Position numbers and translations under genes: made by a program. Shown here piece by piece: positions 32,319 to 44,582 of a stretch of DNA of 64,000 bases. The notes below the pieces were generated by a model. That model was not told the origin of the DNA. It saw only the letters and a program-made list of their open reading frames with translations, and made no database searches. The stretch spans positions 7,434,058 through 7,498,057 of the forward strand of contig NC_035168.2 in the NCBI RefSeq assembly GCF_001659605.2. Direction: 5' to 3'. Position 1 is the stretch's first letter. Each line of letters opens with the position of its first letter. The stretch is from Manihot esculenta. Lineage: Eukaryota; Streptophyta; Magnoliopsida; Malpighiales; Euphorbiaceae.

Positions 32319-33135
32319 GTGGTTGAATTTGAAGAGGAAGTGGATGACGACAATGGATTTATTGCTGGTTCTAAAGATGGAGAGATCATTTATTTGGTGA
32401 AGAAAATTCTATGCTCAACGAAACAGGAGGATGAGACACAAAGGAGGAAGATTTTCCAAGAGAAGTGTCGAGTGGGAAAAGTGATTTGCAAGCTAATTAT
32501 CGATAGTTGCAGTTGTGCGAATCTGATAGCTAAGTAATTGGTGGAGAAGCTGCAGTTGTCTACACAACCTCACCATTCATCATACAAAGTTGGGTGGATT
32601 AAGGAAGGTCCAACAATTGAAGTCAATAGAATCTGCAGCGTGTCTATTTCGATCGGTAATTCTTGCACTGAATCTTTTAATTGTGATATTATGGATATGG
32701 ATTGCTGTGGAATTTTGTTAGGTCGTCCTTGGCAGTTTGATATTGATGCATTGCATAAGGGGAAGGAGAATTCATACATGTTTACATTGAATCAGAAGAA
32801 GATTACCATTTTTCCTTCTGGTTCTGCGAAACATTCTAAAGTAGAAGAAAAAACTGTTGCTTTTGTTTCTATGGGGGTGCAAAGGCTATCAGGCGTAGTT
32901 AAGAAATCTGGAGGCACACTGGCTTTATTGGTAAGAGCAAAAGGTACAGTGGAGAATGCACTATCTTTACCACCACTCGTCAAAAAGCTGTTGAAGGAGT
33001 TCCCTAGGGTAATGGAGGAACCTTCAAAGCTTCCACCTTTGCAGGATATTCAATATCGGATTGATCTCATTTCCAAATTAAAATTATCAAATCTGCCTCA
33101 TTACAAGATGAGTCCAAAGAAGATTGAAATCCTTT
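32319..33135 (+). pseudogene. Element 5 protease and linker, decayed
   Basis: Protease region VICKLIIDSCSCANLIAK, where the family has a DSGSC-type active site, so the catalytic Gly is replaced. A stop at 32535 divides the frame. The second part (from MVEKLQLSTQPHH) includes CGILLGRPWQFD, the usual flap/C-terminal protease motif. It ends PHYKMSPKKIEIL before an in-frame stop at the beginning of RT. Confidence 0.75.
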
Positions 33136-34330
33136 AAGAACATGTTGAAAAGTTATTGAAGAATGGGCATATTCGAGAGAGCATTAGCTCCTGCGGAGTC
33201 TTTATCTTATTGGTTCTAAGGTAAGATGAAACTTGGAGAATGTTCGTGGATAGCATAGCCATCAATAAAATTACAGTTTAGTATTGATTTCCTATTCCTC
33301 GGCTGTATGACATGTTCGATCAGTTATCAGGATCTAAAATCTTCTCTAAGATCGACCTTAAAAGTAGCCACCACCAAGTTCGGATTAAGGAGGGAGATAA
33401 ATGGAAGCCAACCTTCAAAACTAAGAAAGGGTTGTACAAGTGGCTGGTTATGCCGTTTGGTTTGATGAATGCACTTAGCACATTCATGCAACTTATGAAC
33501 CAAGTTTTGCGTCCTTCTTACACAAATTCGTGGTTGTTTATTTTGATGACATCTTGATTTTTAGTCACCGCGAAGAAGAACATTTAAAGCACTTATATCA
33601 AGTCATGAAAACTTTGCAAGAAAGTTAATTTAAAAAAATATATCTATATGATGGAGCGCATTCTGTTTTTTAGATTTATTGTTAGCACAAAAGGGATATA
33701 TCTTGATGAGAAGAAGGTAGAAGCAATACGGAACTGGCCCATTCCCAAAACTATTTCAAAAGTTCGCAACTTTCATGGGCTTGCTACTTTCTATCGGCGG
33801 TTCATCAGGAATTTCAGTAGCATTGTTGCTCCTATCACAGGTTGTTTGAAGAAAGAGAGTGCATAAATTTACTTGGACTGACACTGCCAACAAGAGCTTT
33901 GAAGAGATTAAAGATAAGCTTACTTCTGCCCCTATTTTTGCTCTACCTGATTTTGATAAATTGTTTGAGTTTGAATGTGATGCTTGTGAAGTTGGAATTG
34001 GCAATGTGTTATTGCATTCTAATAGGCCTATTGCCTTCTTTAGTGAGAAATTAAATAATGCTAGGAAGAAGTGGTCTACTTATAAGCAGGAATTATATGC
34101 AGTATTTCAGAATTTTAAAATTTAGGAACAATATCTGATGGGGTGGGAGTTTATTATTCACACAGATCATCAATCTTTCATTCACTTTAAGACTAAAAAA
34201 TATATGAATAAGATGTATACTCGATGGCTAGCTTATTTTAGAGCTTTTCATTGTCATAAAATATAAGGTTAGCCATAGTAATAAGGTATTAGACGCTTTG
34301 AGTAAGAGGGCTGCTCTGTTGATTATAGTT
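33136..34330 (+). pseudogene. Element 5 RT - RNase H, decayed
   Basis: Readable segments: [18 protein letters not shown] and [17 protein letters not shown] (RT), FILMTS where a FDDIL-type motif should be (frame lost here). Next comes [17 protein letters not shown] (thumb). RNase H follows with FECDACEVGIGNVL and TYKQELYAVFQNFK, where Cys replaces the family Ser after DA. Several stops and frameshifts are present. Confidence 0.75.
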
Positions 34331-34399
34331 AGTTAGGAGGTCATAGATTTTGAATTTCTGAAGGATTTGTATGCTGTAGATGATGATTTTGCTGATATA

Positions 34400-34935
34400 T
34401 GGGCGAAGCTCTAGGCTCACCAGCTTGTTGATGGGTTTTTGATACATAATGGGTTTCTTTTTAAAAAGAATAGGTTATGCATTCCTCGCTCTTTTCTACG
34501 AAAAAAATTGATTTGAGAGGTCCATGGTGAAGTTTTGAATGGTCATTTGGGGCGTGATAAGACTATTGTTGGTTTAGAGGAGTATTTTTATTGGCCACAA
34601 TTAAAAAATGATATAGATCGGATGGTCCATAAGTGCCCAGTTTGTCAAACTCAGAAGGGTCATTCGCATAATACGGGCTTATACACTCCATTGTCTATTC
34701 TAGAATATCCTTGGGAGGACTTGTCTATGGATTTTATTCTTGGCCTTCCACGTACTCAACGTGGATCTGATTCCATTTTTGTTGTTGTTGACAGGTTCTC
34801 CAAAATTCTGCATTTTATTCCTTGTAAAAAAATTAATGATGCTTCTCATATTGCAAAGCTATTTTTCCAGGAGGTTGTTCATTTACATGAAATTTTTAAG
34901 ACCATTACTTCTGACAAAGATGTGAAGTTTCTAAC
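34400..34935 (+). pseudogene. Element 5 integrase, first part (interrupted by element 6)
   Basis: Contains the zinc finger (from [20 protein letters not shown] to CPVCQTQKG) and the first catalytic Asp (SMDFILGLP). The second region reads [10 protein letters not shown], then element 6 starts at 34936. The target copy left of element 6 is CTAAC (34931-34935). Confidence 0.8.
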
Positions 34936-36422
34936 TGATAGCAATTGTCGAAGCCGTAAAAAATAACCTATTAACAATCAATAAAAATAACTTGTAGATA
35001 GTGGCAATAGGGTGGAACCACTGTCAAAGGACTCTCCTAACTATGACTTAGGCAAATTAATAATAAAAGTAAAATAAAGGGGGGTTTGTTTTTGATGATA
35101 TTGAACTAAAATTAAGACTAAGTAATAAAAGATCAATGTTTAAAGGAAGAGTAAATCAATAATAGAAAGAATCTAGTTGAAGTATAGGATCCATTTCAAT
35201 TTAGAATTGATCATTAATGCTTTGATACTTCTATTTATTTCAATAAATTGGTTTAGGTTGTGGAAGACGCTTCTCACAATCAAATTTCTCCTTAGTTTTA
35301 GTTTGATTAGGAAACATTTGCTAATTAAACACTAGTTAAGAAGTTGCCAAGGAACGTCCTTGGGGTTCTTCACTTTTCAACTGTTAACTGCATTAAGAAA
35401 TAGAGAAACCCAATTCTAACCTTTCTAACCGCATGGTTAAGTTAGATCATGCAACCAATTATTATTTGTGCTCAAATAATCTAAGCAATTACAGACCTAA
35501 ACTATTCAAGCTAACAATATATTGCTCATATAATTAAAAGCAACATGCCTTAATTGATTCTAAAAGCAAGACAATAATAACGTGAAGATCAAGTTGCATA
35601 AATATTGAAAAATAGAAGTTTAACAATGGAGTTTCAGATCTCCCAATTCATAACAAAACTAAAATGTCTCCAACTTCAACTAGAGATTAAGGTTTTTAGC
35701 CACTCATGGTGGACAAAGAACACATAAAAGAGAAAAAAAGAAAAGGAGAGAGAGAGCTGCTGGTGTTGCTGCCGAAAATTCTGATATCTTTTCTTATTGG
35801 TTGCCGCCTCCTTTTATAAGTAAGAAGTCCTAATCATTCTTCGAATTGAAATCTTATTTTGACTTGGTCTTTGATTCCTTCTTTGATTTTATATTTTAGC
35901 ATGAATAAAACTCTTTTTGGTGAAGGACTTTATTTGGCGTGGTTTCTGGAGTTGTCATAGGATTGGTCTTGGTGTATTTAAAGTAGAATAGGACTCTAAG
36001 ACATTTGAATCTTTAAATTTTTGCTTTTTCCACGCTGCTGTATTTTCTTGCTGGAGTCAATTAATTTGGGCAGTGATTTGGGCAAATCACTTGCCCAAAT
36101 CATTTCTGCGAGTCACCTCCGGGTTTCTACTTCAACTTTCTTCAGGTGATTTGGCCAGTGATCCGGACAAATTATTTTGGGCATATCGAGTCTTGAGTGT
36201 TTAGGTTCCTCCTCCTGCAGTTGCTTCAGTCATTCTTTGGGGCTTGATTTGGCCAAATCACTTCGGCCAAATTGATTCTTCAGTATTTTCTGCTATTTTT
36301 CTCTAATTTTCTGTTTTTCAACTTTTCTACAAAAATATTATAAAAATACTGATTAAACTAGAAAAATGCATATTTAAATAGTAATAATGATAATAAAAAT
36401 GTAGCTAAATTATGCTTGATCA
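34936..36422 (-). repeat. 3' LTR of element 6, 1487 bp
   Basis: Starts TGATAGC, ends CTTGATCA; same family as 49111-50595 and the inverted LTR at 15304. Leader palindrome at 35347-35363, TATA box (minus) at 35810-35818, AGTGATTTG palindrome unit at 36072-36105. Confidence 0.92.
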
Positions 36423-37440
36423 AATACCCTCACACCTAACTTTTTGCTTGTCCTCAAGTAATAAATAACTTAGTTAATTAAGCCCCCTTTCTTTTGAGCC
36501 TAATTACCACTTAATCAGCCCTCCCTAGACTCCCAAATTGAAGTACCGCAATGTAAAATACATGCACCAAAGTTGTCCTTTTCTTTCCTTGTCTTCCTTC
36601 ACCTACCGTGGCCAAGAGAAAGTTTTTAATTTGATCATGCTCATTCTTTAGTTTTTAGTTTAGGCTTTATGCAACCCAAGAGTGACTTGCCCTCTTTTAA
36701 AGTATTTTTATTCAGCAGCACTTTTATTCTTGCTTGAAAAAATTACCAACCTTTTTATGCGAAGGTGCATATTGGTGATACCCACCATCGGTTACTCAGT
36801 TGGTCACTTATTGAAGCGGCTATTAGCTCTGTTCATAGTCCTTGACCATTGGAACAGGTTATGTTTTGTGCTTTTTGACTTTGCTGAGTTTTTCTTTTTC
36901 TTTTCATATCAGTTTGGGCAAATCAACTCACAGAGTGCTGCACTAGCTCAATTTCATTACATGCATGTATATTTTTTTTACTTTCCTTGACCACAGCAAG
37001 CGTAAAGATTCAATTCAAGAGAAAAAATCCCTAAGTAAAGGTAACTCACTACAAATAATTCAATTCGGGCTTAAAGGATTGGAAAATCAATGGGGTCATG
37101 AGTTTAGAAGGCTTTATTAACTTTGTTATCCGTGCTGAGTTAAGCAAAAACAAAAAATCTGTGTGAATGAAATCTGTGTGTATGTGCATATGTGCAGAAA
37201 GGAATATGTGAGCAAAAAGAAATGTGTGTGTAACTATGTGTGAAAAAAAAATTTTGGTGTAACAGGGTAAAAAGATAGTAAAAAGAGGCAAAAAGATAGC
37301 AAAAAGATAGTGCAAAATATTCCCTTAGTACCCCCACACCTAGCTTAAGCATTACCCTCAATGTAAAACATATAAAGAGAGAAAGAGAGAAAGGGACTTC
37401 CTGGCCAAGTATGTGATTTGGCCAAATCCGTGGCCAAATC
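36423..37440 (-). other. Element 6 polypurine tract and 3' UTR
   Basis: PPT at 36423-36436, then non-coding sequence equivalent to 17536-18672 of element 3, with a single copy of the unit duplicated there. Confidence 0.7.
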
Positions 37441-38995
37441 ACTGGTGCGGATGGTCTCTGGGTAGGAAGTTGTCCACCAGCAGTTGCAGTAGGCCTTCCA
37501 TATGCTGCATTCTGTCTTCAATTCTGGTCAGACGAGCCTCCACTGAATGGTCTTGAGGCACTTTGACAGGTGCCTCGTCTGTGGCCTGTTGTGGTGCTAT
37601 TGGTGGGGCAGGCGGCTAGGAGCGGCTTTCTAGCTGGCTGCCTTTTTCTTGAATACACGCTCATTGTGTGGTATTACAGGCCCTGCAGGAGCAAGAGAGA
37701 AAACTCCCCCCACTTTGGGAAGCAACCCCATATCATCCAAAGTGCATAGGTCCAGGGGGGTTGATTAGCTTATGGGGGCGAGATCAGTATAAGCAAGATG
37801 CAATCATTTCAAATTAATTGCAATGGAAGTGATCAAGTGCCCAAGGATTAAAGGGCGGTGGTATGTGATTGTGCCTGAGAGTTGTGTGGCAACCCAGTAT
37901 CCCAAGTGAATTTTTTGTTTTGTGGACATGCTCCACATGATGTACAGCTCAGTTTTGGTCAGGATGTTTGGTGCATCCTTCCTCCCAGAAAGGGTGTAGG
38001 CTAAGAACCTGTGTAGGTACTTTAGGTAGGGGTTTCTTAGGTACAGGTCCTTTGATTTAGTGGGTGAATAAGTGTCGGGTGGGTTGTCACACAGTTCTGT
38101 GTAGGCAGTGCTGGGATTGAATCTAGCAGGTAAATCCCAGATGGAGTTAGGACATTCACATCCCAGTGCAGCACTGAACTCGTGCAGGGACAAGCAGAAT
38201 CGCTGTCCTAGCAATCTAAAAATCACAATGTTTGGTGTGTGCAGGGTGGTCAGGGTTGCCCTATCAAAATAGAATGTACAGAAGAACTCATGGGTGTGTT
38301 CTGTAAAGGCAGGCATACGCAAATAGAAGAATGTACCCCACCTAATATCATCAACAAGGGATCTTACCTGTTCCCAAAGCCCTAATGCCTCAAGGGTTTC
38401 ATGGTGGAGGAATTTACCTGGGTGATAGGGTAGACCCGGAGCGTTCTGAATTCTTATTGAAGGTTAGGGCCTCCGTTGCATATTTCGGGTTTGTTGGTTT
38501 GGGCAAGTCGTTAGGCAAATCGCCTTGGTCGTGGCCCACTGGAGTTGTGTCTGGTGAGCTGGTGGTGGCTTTTGTCCGGCGCTTCGGGCTTGGTGGTGGT
38601 GAGGAAGAAGGTGTCATTGGACATTTCTGTCCGTGGCTAGTGGAAGGGGTCTCTTTTGAAAGCATCGCATCTTCAAGGGCGTCTGTCTCGTCTGTCTATG
38701 TCGCAGTCAGTGGAACCATCATTGACGCCTTAGCTCGTCGGCAATAGGTGTGGACGACGGGTATCGCGGTAGCCCTAGTCGTCATTTCCTCGGTCGACCC
38801 TGTGTCAGTGTCTTCGGTGATGGGGGGAGGGTTGTTGATGGCCTCCTTGTCACTGTCAGTGAGGATGTGTATGGGTCTGGACAGACCTAGTTTCTGCCAC
38901 ATGCCAGGGCTGGTGATGGCTACCATCTTGGTTCTGACCATGGTGGGAGGTATCATCAGAGGGAAAGCTTGAGGAAGAAGGAAGAGGTGAGGCAA
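37441..38995 (-). pseudogene. Element 6 ORF3 with conserved Athila ORF-1-like domain
   Basis: Starts at a MVRTKMVAITSPGMWQKLGL segment inside the frame 38696-38995. It continues through 38414-38665 (another frame, with GDLPNDLPKP), then 37804-38322, a 172-codon domain. That domain contains HEFFCTFYFDRATL and FRLLGQRFCLSLHEFSAALG, and ends near TYHRPLILGHLITSIAI. This resembles the conserved part of the Athila ORF-1 family; its biochemical role is unknown to me. The C-terminal tail (IPHNERVFKKK) follows after stops. Element 3 lacks the central domain. Confidence 0.7.
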
Positions 38996-39301
38996 ACAGA
39001 AATAGCGTAAAAGAAAAAGAAAGTAAAAAAATTATTTAAAGTGATTTGGGGAAGTTGTACTGCCCTAATCATTAATTGCTGAGTTTCTGACTTCTTGGCA
39101 GTATGATTTGGTCAGTGATTTGGGCAAATCACTTAGCCAAATCACTTCCTCGATGCAATTGCTCGATTGGCCCTGGTCGCGATTTCTCTGCGATGGTCGA
39201 ATCCTGTCGATTTGCCCATCAATTTGGACAAATCACTTGCCCCAATCACTTGCGGTTATGGTACAGTCAGTTGATTTGCCCAGTGATTTAGGCAAATCAC
39301 T

Positions 39302-40640
39302 TCAGCTAGGCTGCCTCCCAGTAGCGCCCTGGTTTTCTGTCATGGGCTGGACTGTCTTGCCTTGATCAACAGGATGGGGAAGGGGGTCTAAGGGAACCTC
39401 TTCCATAAGGTGTACCATAAATCCTTCATAGAACGGCTTTAGACGGTGCCTATTAACTTTGAAAATCTTGCCTGTTTCTGGAGTGCGTATGTCCACAGCC
39501 CCATGTGGATAGACGTGCTTTATCAAGAATGGCCCAATCCACCTAGACCGTAGCTTTCCTGAGAATAATTTGAACCATGAGTTGAAAAGCAAGACCTTAT
39601 CACCAACCTGAAATTATTTTCTGGAGATATGTTTATCATGGAAGGCTTTGGTGTTGGCTTTATAGTCCTAGGAGGTTTCATATGCATCACACCAAATTTC
39701 CTCTAGCTCTTGAAGTTGCAATTTTCTGTGGGATCTGGCTTCCTTCTCATCAAGATTACAGCTTTTAACAACCCAATAGGCTTTGTGTTCAAGTTCTAAG
39801 GGTAGATGGCAAGCTTTTCTATAGATCAGCCAATATGGGGACTTTCCTATGGGCATTTTGTAGGCTCTTCTATATGCCCACAAGGCATCATTGAGGCGCA
39901 CACTCCAGTCTTTGCAATGTGGGCAAACTGTCTTCTCTAGGATGGTCTTGATTTCTCTATTTGATACTTCGGCCAGCCTATTTGTTTGAGGGTGGTAGGC
40001 AGTGGATGTTCTATGGATAACATGGTGCTTTTTTAGAAGGGTTTCCATTACCCTGTTGCAGAAATGAGTCCCTCGATCACTGATTATGGCTTTAGGCAAA
40101 CCGAATCTGGAGAAGATGTGGGTTTTCATAAAGTCAACCACCACCCTTGCATCATCAGCCCTTGTTGCTTTGGCTTCTATTCACTTGGACACATAGTCTA
40201 CGGCTAGCAGTGTATAGGTGTTGCCAAAGGATGGTGGAAATGGTCCCATGAAGTCTATGCCCCATATGTCAAAGATTCCGCAAACCATGATGGGTGACTA
40301 TGGCATTTCACTTCGGTTGCTGAGGTTACCTATTTATTGGAACCTTGCACATGACCTACAAAATAAATAAGTATCTTGAAATATGTTAGGCCAATATAAC
40401 CCACATTCAAGGATCTTTAGGGCTGTTTTGCATGGACCGAAGTGTCCACCACAGCTGTATGAGTGACAGAAGGCTAAGACTGAAGAAATTTCTTAATCTG
40501 GATGCATCTTCTTATGACTTGATCTGAATAGTGTTTCCATAGGTAAGGTTCATCCCACACATAGTACCTTGCATCTTTCTTTACCTTGTCCCTCATGTGT
40601 TTGGACAAATCAGAAGGTAAATCACGTGTAGTGAGGTAGT
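39302..40640 (-). pseudogene. Element 6 integrase, decayed
   Basis: Segments in order on the minus strand: a broken zinc-finger region (40290-40560), a catalytic core piece [37 protein letters not shown] and [18 protein letters not shown] (39668-40144). The C-terminal [20 protein letters not shown] follows (39302-39592). It aligns along its length with element 3 integrase; stops and frameshifts separate the parts. Confidence 0.8.
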
Positions 40641-41338
40641 TCACTATGTTAGCATACTACGATTCATCTTCTTAGGTAGCAAACAGGTATTCATCAAGGA
40701 AGGTTTCATTGATGGGGCATGTCTCCATTTCTGAAGGTATTCGGCTGAGGTGACCAGCTACGAGGTTCTCCTTCCCTTTCTTATCACGAATTTCTAGATC
40801 AAATTCTTGTAACAGCAATATCCAATGTACCAATCTCGGCTTTGCCTCCTTTTTCTTGATCAAGTACCTTAATGCAGCATGGTCTGAATAAACAATGACT
40901 TTTGTCCCAAGTAGGTAGGACCGAAACTTTTCTAGTGCAAATACTACTGCCAACAATTCTTTTTCTGTTGTGGAATAATTGCATTGTGCGGCATCTAAGG
41001 AGCGTGAGGCATAGTGAATGACATGAGGAGAGTTACCTACACGCTGCCCCAATACTGCACCTATAGCGAAGTTGCTGGCATCACACATGATCTCAAAGGG
41101 AAGGTTCCAATCGAGAGGCTGGATGATTGGGGCTGTGACCAACAGTGATTTGATCAAATCGAAGGTTGTTCTGCAGTTTTCATCAAAGTCAAATGGTACG
41201 TCCTATTGGAGCGATCTGCATAATGGCTGTGTGATCTTGAAAAAATCTTTGATGAACCTTCGGTAGAACCCAGCATGGTCAAGGAAAGAGCGAATTTCCT
41301 GAATGCTGGTTGGATAGGGCAGGCTCTTGATGGTGTCC
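40641..41338 (-). pseudogene. Element 6 RT end and RNase H, decayed
   Basis: RNase H is readable at 40672-41157: [38 protein letters not shown] and [16 protein letters not shown]. The segment 41158-41338 holds the RT thumb ([16 protein letters not shown]) with a stop, and ends at the TGTCC target of the solo LTR. Confidence 0.8.
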
Positions 41339-43108
41339 TGACTCGCGGTTGTCGAAGCCGGTCAAAAATAACCTTTCCGGTTATCAACAATTTTACAACT
41401 GCAGATAGTGGTAAAGGATCAAATCCACAGAGAATTGTAAACTTATCTATTTTTCTCAACAAAACCAAGAGATTAAATTGAAAGCGCAACTGAAAGCAAG
41501 TAACTGAAAGCAGAACAAAAGTAAAGTGCAATAAAAGTAAAAAGGAGGGGTTTTGAGATTGATTTGATTAAACTAATTATGGACAGCAATTAAATCAGCA
41601 AGTAATAATAAAATAAAAGAGGAAATCAATATGAGAAAGGTCTAGTTGAAGATATGGATCCACTTTGGTTGTTTGGATTGATCATTGAAACTTATGTTCT
41701 CTTGATTGGTTCAATAGATTAGTTATGGAGGTGGAAGACGCTTCTCACCACCATATCTCTCCTTATGATTAAATTAATTAGGGAACGTCTTCTAATCAAT
41801 TACTAATTAACAAATTGCCAAGGAACGTCCTTGGGCCTTAGGCATCAAAACAATTGTCAATTGCATAAAGAATTACAGAAATCCAATCCTAGCTACTCCA
41901 AACGCATGAAGATGATGCTAGATCATGCAATTCCTTAGTTTTTAAACCAAGTGTTCTTAGGTCAGAATATTTCCAGCAATTACGGACTAACAAATATCCC
42001 AACTAACAATCAATTAACTTTGCAATCAAGAATCAAGTGGCCAATTTGATCAAAACAACAAAGCAATCTTAGATATAAGCACACAATTGCATGAATATTG
42101 AACAAACCAAAAGCAAACACTTTATGTTCAGATCTCACAATCCTTTAAACAACCTTAGTTTCAACCAATCCTCAACTAGAATTAAGGGTTTCAGCCACTC
42201 ATGGCTGAACCAAAACAGAAAATAGAAGAAGAGAATAAGAGAAGGAGAACCGGCAGTGGCGGAGAAGGAGGAGAAGGGGGTGCGGCTGCCCTTGCTTGGC
42301 CGAACCTTGGTGATGTCTAATCTGCCTTTTCTTGTCTTCGTAAGGCCTTTAAATATGTCTTGAGAGGCTGCCTAGGGTTTCTTGGGTGTCCATGCATCTT
42401 TTAGAGGCTGTCCAAAGTGCCCTTAGTCCAATATGTGCCTTCTATGTGCATGTATGAAGGCAAAAACGTGGAGAATGTATCAAATTGCAAGGGATGGGCT
42501 CTTTGGTCTTTTAATTGCTGCCCAAGGTCTTCAAGATACTGTTCAAGTGTGTTCAAGTTGCTGTCCAAGTTGCCTCTTCACTTCCCCTTGGCGCCCATTC
42601 ACAATTAAGGAAGGTGGAGCCTCCTTTTGCAATCTTGAATTTTGAATGTGCAAGGCATGAAGTGGGAAACATGTGATCTTTGGATTTGGCTTCCTTAATA
42701 AGCTGGATCTTGAAATCCAAAATCTGAATATGAATCTTGGAGATTTGAATTTCAAAATACTTTCCTTATTTGGCTCTTCATATAAGGCAGCTTGAGATAT
42801 GGCTTCTTGAATAAGGAAAGGGCTACTTGGAGATTTGAAATTTGAATTTCAAATTGTCTTGGTTGAATGTTCTTTCCATATTTGCCACTTTCCTTATTTA
42901 GAACTTTCCTTATTTAGCTTGACTTGAATCCAACTTGGCAGACTTGCTCTCCTTTACTCCATTTAAGGCAGTTTTAGGGGGATTTTCTCCAAAGTGTCCT
43001 TTTTCACCATTTTCTGCGAAACAACGCCAATAGCACTAAATTAAGCAGAAATCATGTAAATAATCATCAATAATATCAAGATAAAATGGACTAAAATATA
43101 CTCTATCA
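41339..43108 (-). mobile_element. Solo LTR of a divergent Athila-type family (1770 bp, TSD TGTCC)
   Basis: Begins TGACTCGCGGTTGTCGAAGC and ends CTCTATCA. Perfect TSD TGTCC at 41334-41338 and 43109-43113 within the RT gene of element 6. The start resembles the element 3 LTR start (GCGGTTGTCGAAGCCG), but most of the LTR is different, so it is a separate subfamily. The leader palindrome CCAAGGAACGTCCTTGG is retained at 41818-41834. The strand is assigned by similarity to the other LTRs. Confidence 0.9.
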
Positions 43109-43965
43109 TGTCCACTTTGGCTTTGTCCACCTCTATCCCTTTTGCTGAAACGATGTGGCCTAAGATCAAACCGTGATTAACCATGAAGTGACATTTTTCA
43201 TAGTTTAAAACCAGGTTTGACTCCAAACACCTTTGAAGTATCTTCTCCAAGTTGGCAAGGCATTCATTAAAAGAGTTGCCATACACCATAAAGTCGTCCA
43301 TGAAGACTTCAATAATTTTCTCTACATAATAAAAAAAATACTCATCATGCAACGTTGGAATGTGGCTGGTGTGTTGCAAAGGCTGAAGGGCATCCTCCTG
43401 AATGCAAAGGTACCAAATGGACAGGTGAAAGTTATTTTTTCTTGATCTTTGGGGGCAATAGGGATTTGATAAAACCCCGAATATCCATCTAGACAGCAGT
43501 AGTGGGTTTTTCCTACAAGTCTCTCAAGCATTTGGTCCATGCAGGGCAGGGGAAAGTAGTCCTTCCTTGTGGCTGCATTGAGCTTCCTATAATCCATGCA
43601 CACTCTCCACCCATTTTTCACATGTGTAGGTACTAGCTCTCCTTCAAAATTGGGGACAATGGTGATCCCAGTCTTTTTTGGAACTACGTGGATAGGACTC
43701 ACCCACTTGCTATCAGAGATGGGGTTGATGACTCCAGTGTCTAAGGGCTTCACTATTTCTTTCTTCACAACCTCCATCATTAGGGTATTCGGCCTTCTTT
43801 GAGCCTCACGGATAGGTTTGCACTCCTCCTCCATGAGTATTCAATGCATGCATGTTGATGGTGAGATGCCTTTTATGTCCTCCAAAGTCCACCCTATGGC
43901 CTTCTTGTGTTTTCTCAATACTTGCAGGAGGCTTTCTTCTTTTTATTGGCTTAGCCGATTGGACA
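43109..43965 (-). pseudogene. Element 6 RT, N-terminal part, decayed
   Basis: Reads [58 protein letters not shown], then a frameshift, then [19 protein letters not shown] (catalytic MDD). It stops where the solo LTR inserted, after KAKVDMI. In element 3 the thumb follows directly. Confidence 0.85.
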
Positions 43966-44582
43966 CTATGATTTTGCCCCTAAATATGCATATTTAAGGT
44001 GCCCTGGTAGAAGTTTCAAGTCTGGTGCAGTTGCTATCTGTGCTGGAGCTTGCTGTTTGTTCATCGATTTGGGCAGATTGTCTGATGCTTGCTCTGGTGA
44101 TTTGGTCAAATCACTCCTGGTCATATCTGGCTGCTCCAGTGATTTGGGCAAGTCAAGGTCTAGTGATTTGGGTAGATCATCTTTGGTCAGTATTGTGCAG
44201 CATGCTGTCTCCCCTGCATCTGTCATAGTATTATTGGTCTTTTCGTCCATGTCCTCTTGCTTGTATAAACCAACATTAAGTAAATTATCTTGATCAAAAT
44301 CAAAAATTTCTTGACTTAGATAGTCAATAATATCAAGGCCATAAACAAGAGACACATCATTGGGAAATTTCATGGCATCATAAACATTAAACTTGATTAC
44401 TTTCCCTTCAAATTCCATAGTTAATGTGCCATCGTGCACATCAATCTTGGTCTTGGCTGTGCTCAAGAATGGTCGCCCAAGTAGGATGTCCAAGATGGTG
44501 TTGCTTTTGTCTTCCTCCATGTCAATTACATAAAAGTCTGTTGGGAAGACTAGTTGATCCACTTGCACTAACACATCTTCTA
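43966..44582 (-). pseudogene. Element 6 protease C-terminal part and linker
   Basis: Frame from [20 protein letters not shown] with [20 protein letters not shown]. It runs into a linker with repeated DLPKSLDLDLPKSLEQ and DLTKSPEQASDNLPKS, the protein form of the AGTGATTTG unit. It is cut at 44583 by the Tekay solo LTR; the N-terminal protease half is at 46725. Confidence 0.8.
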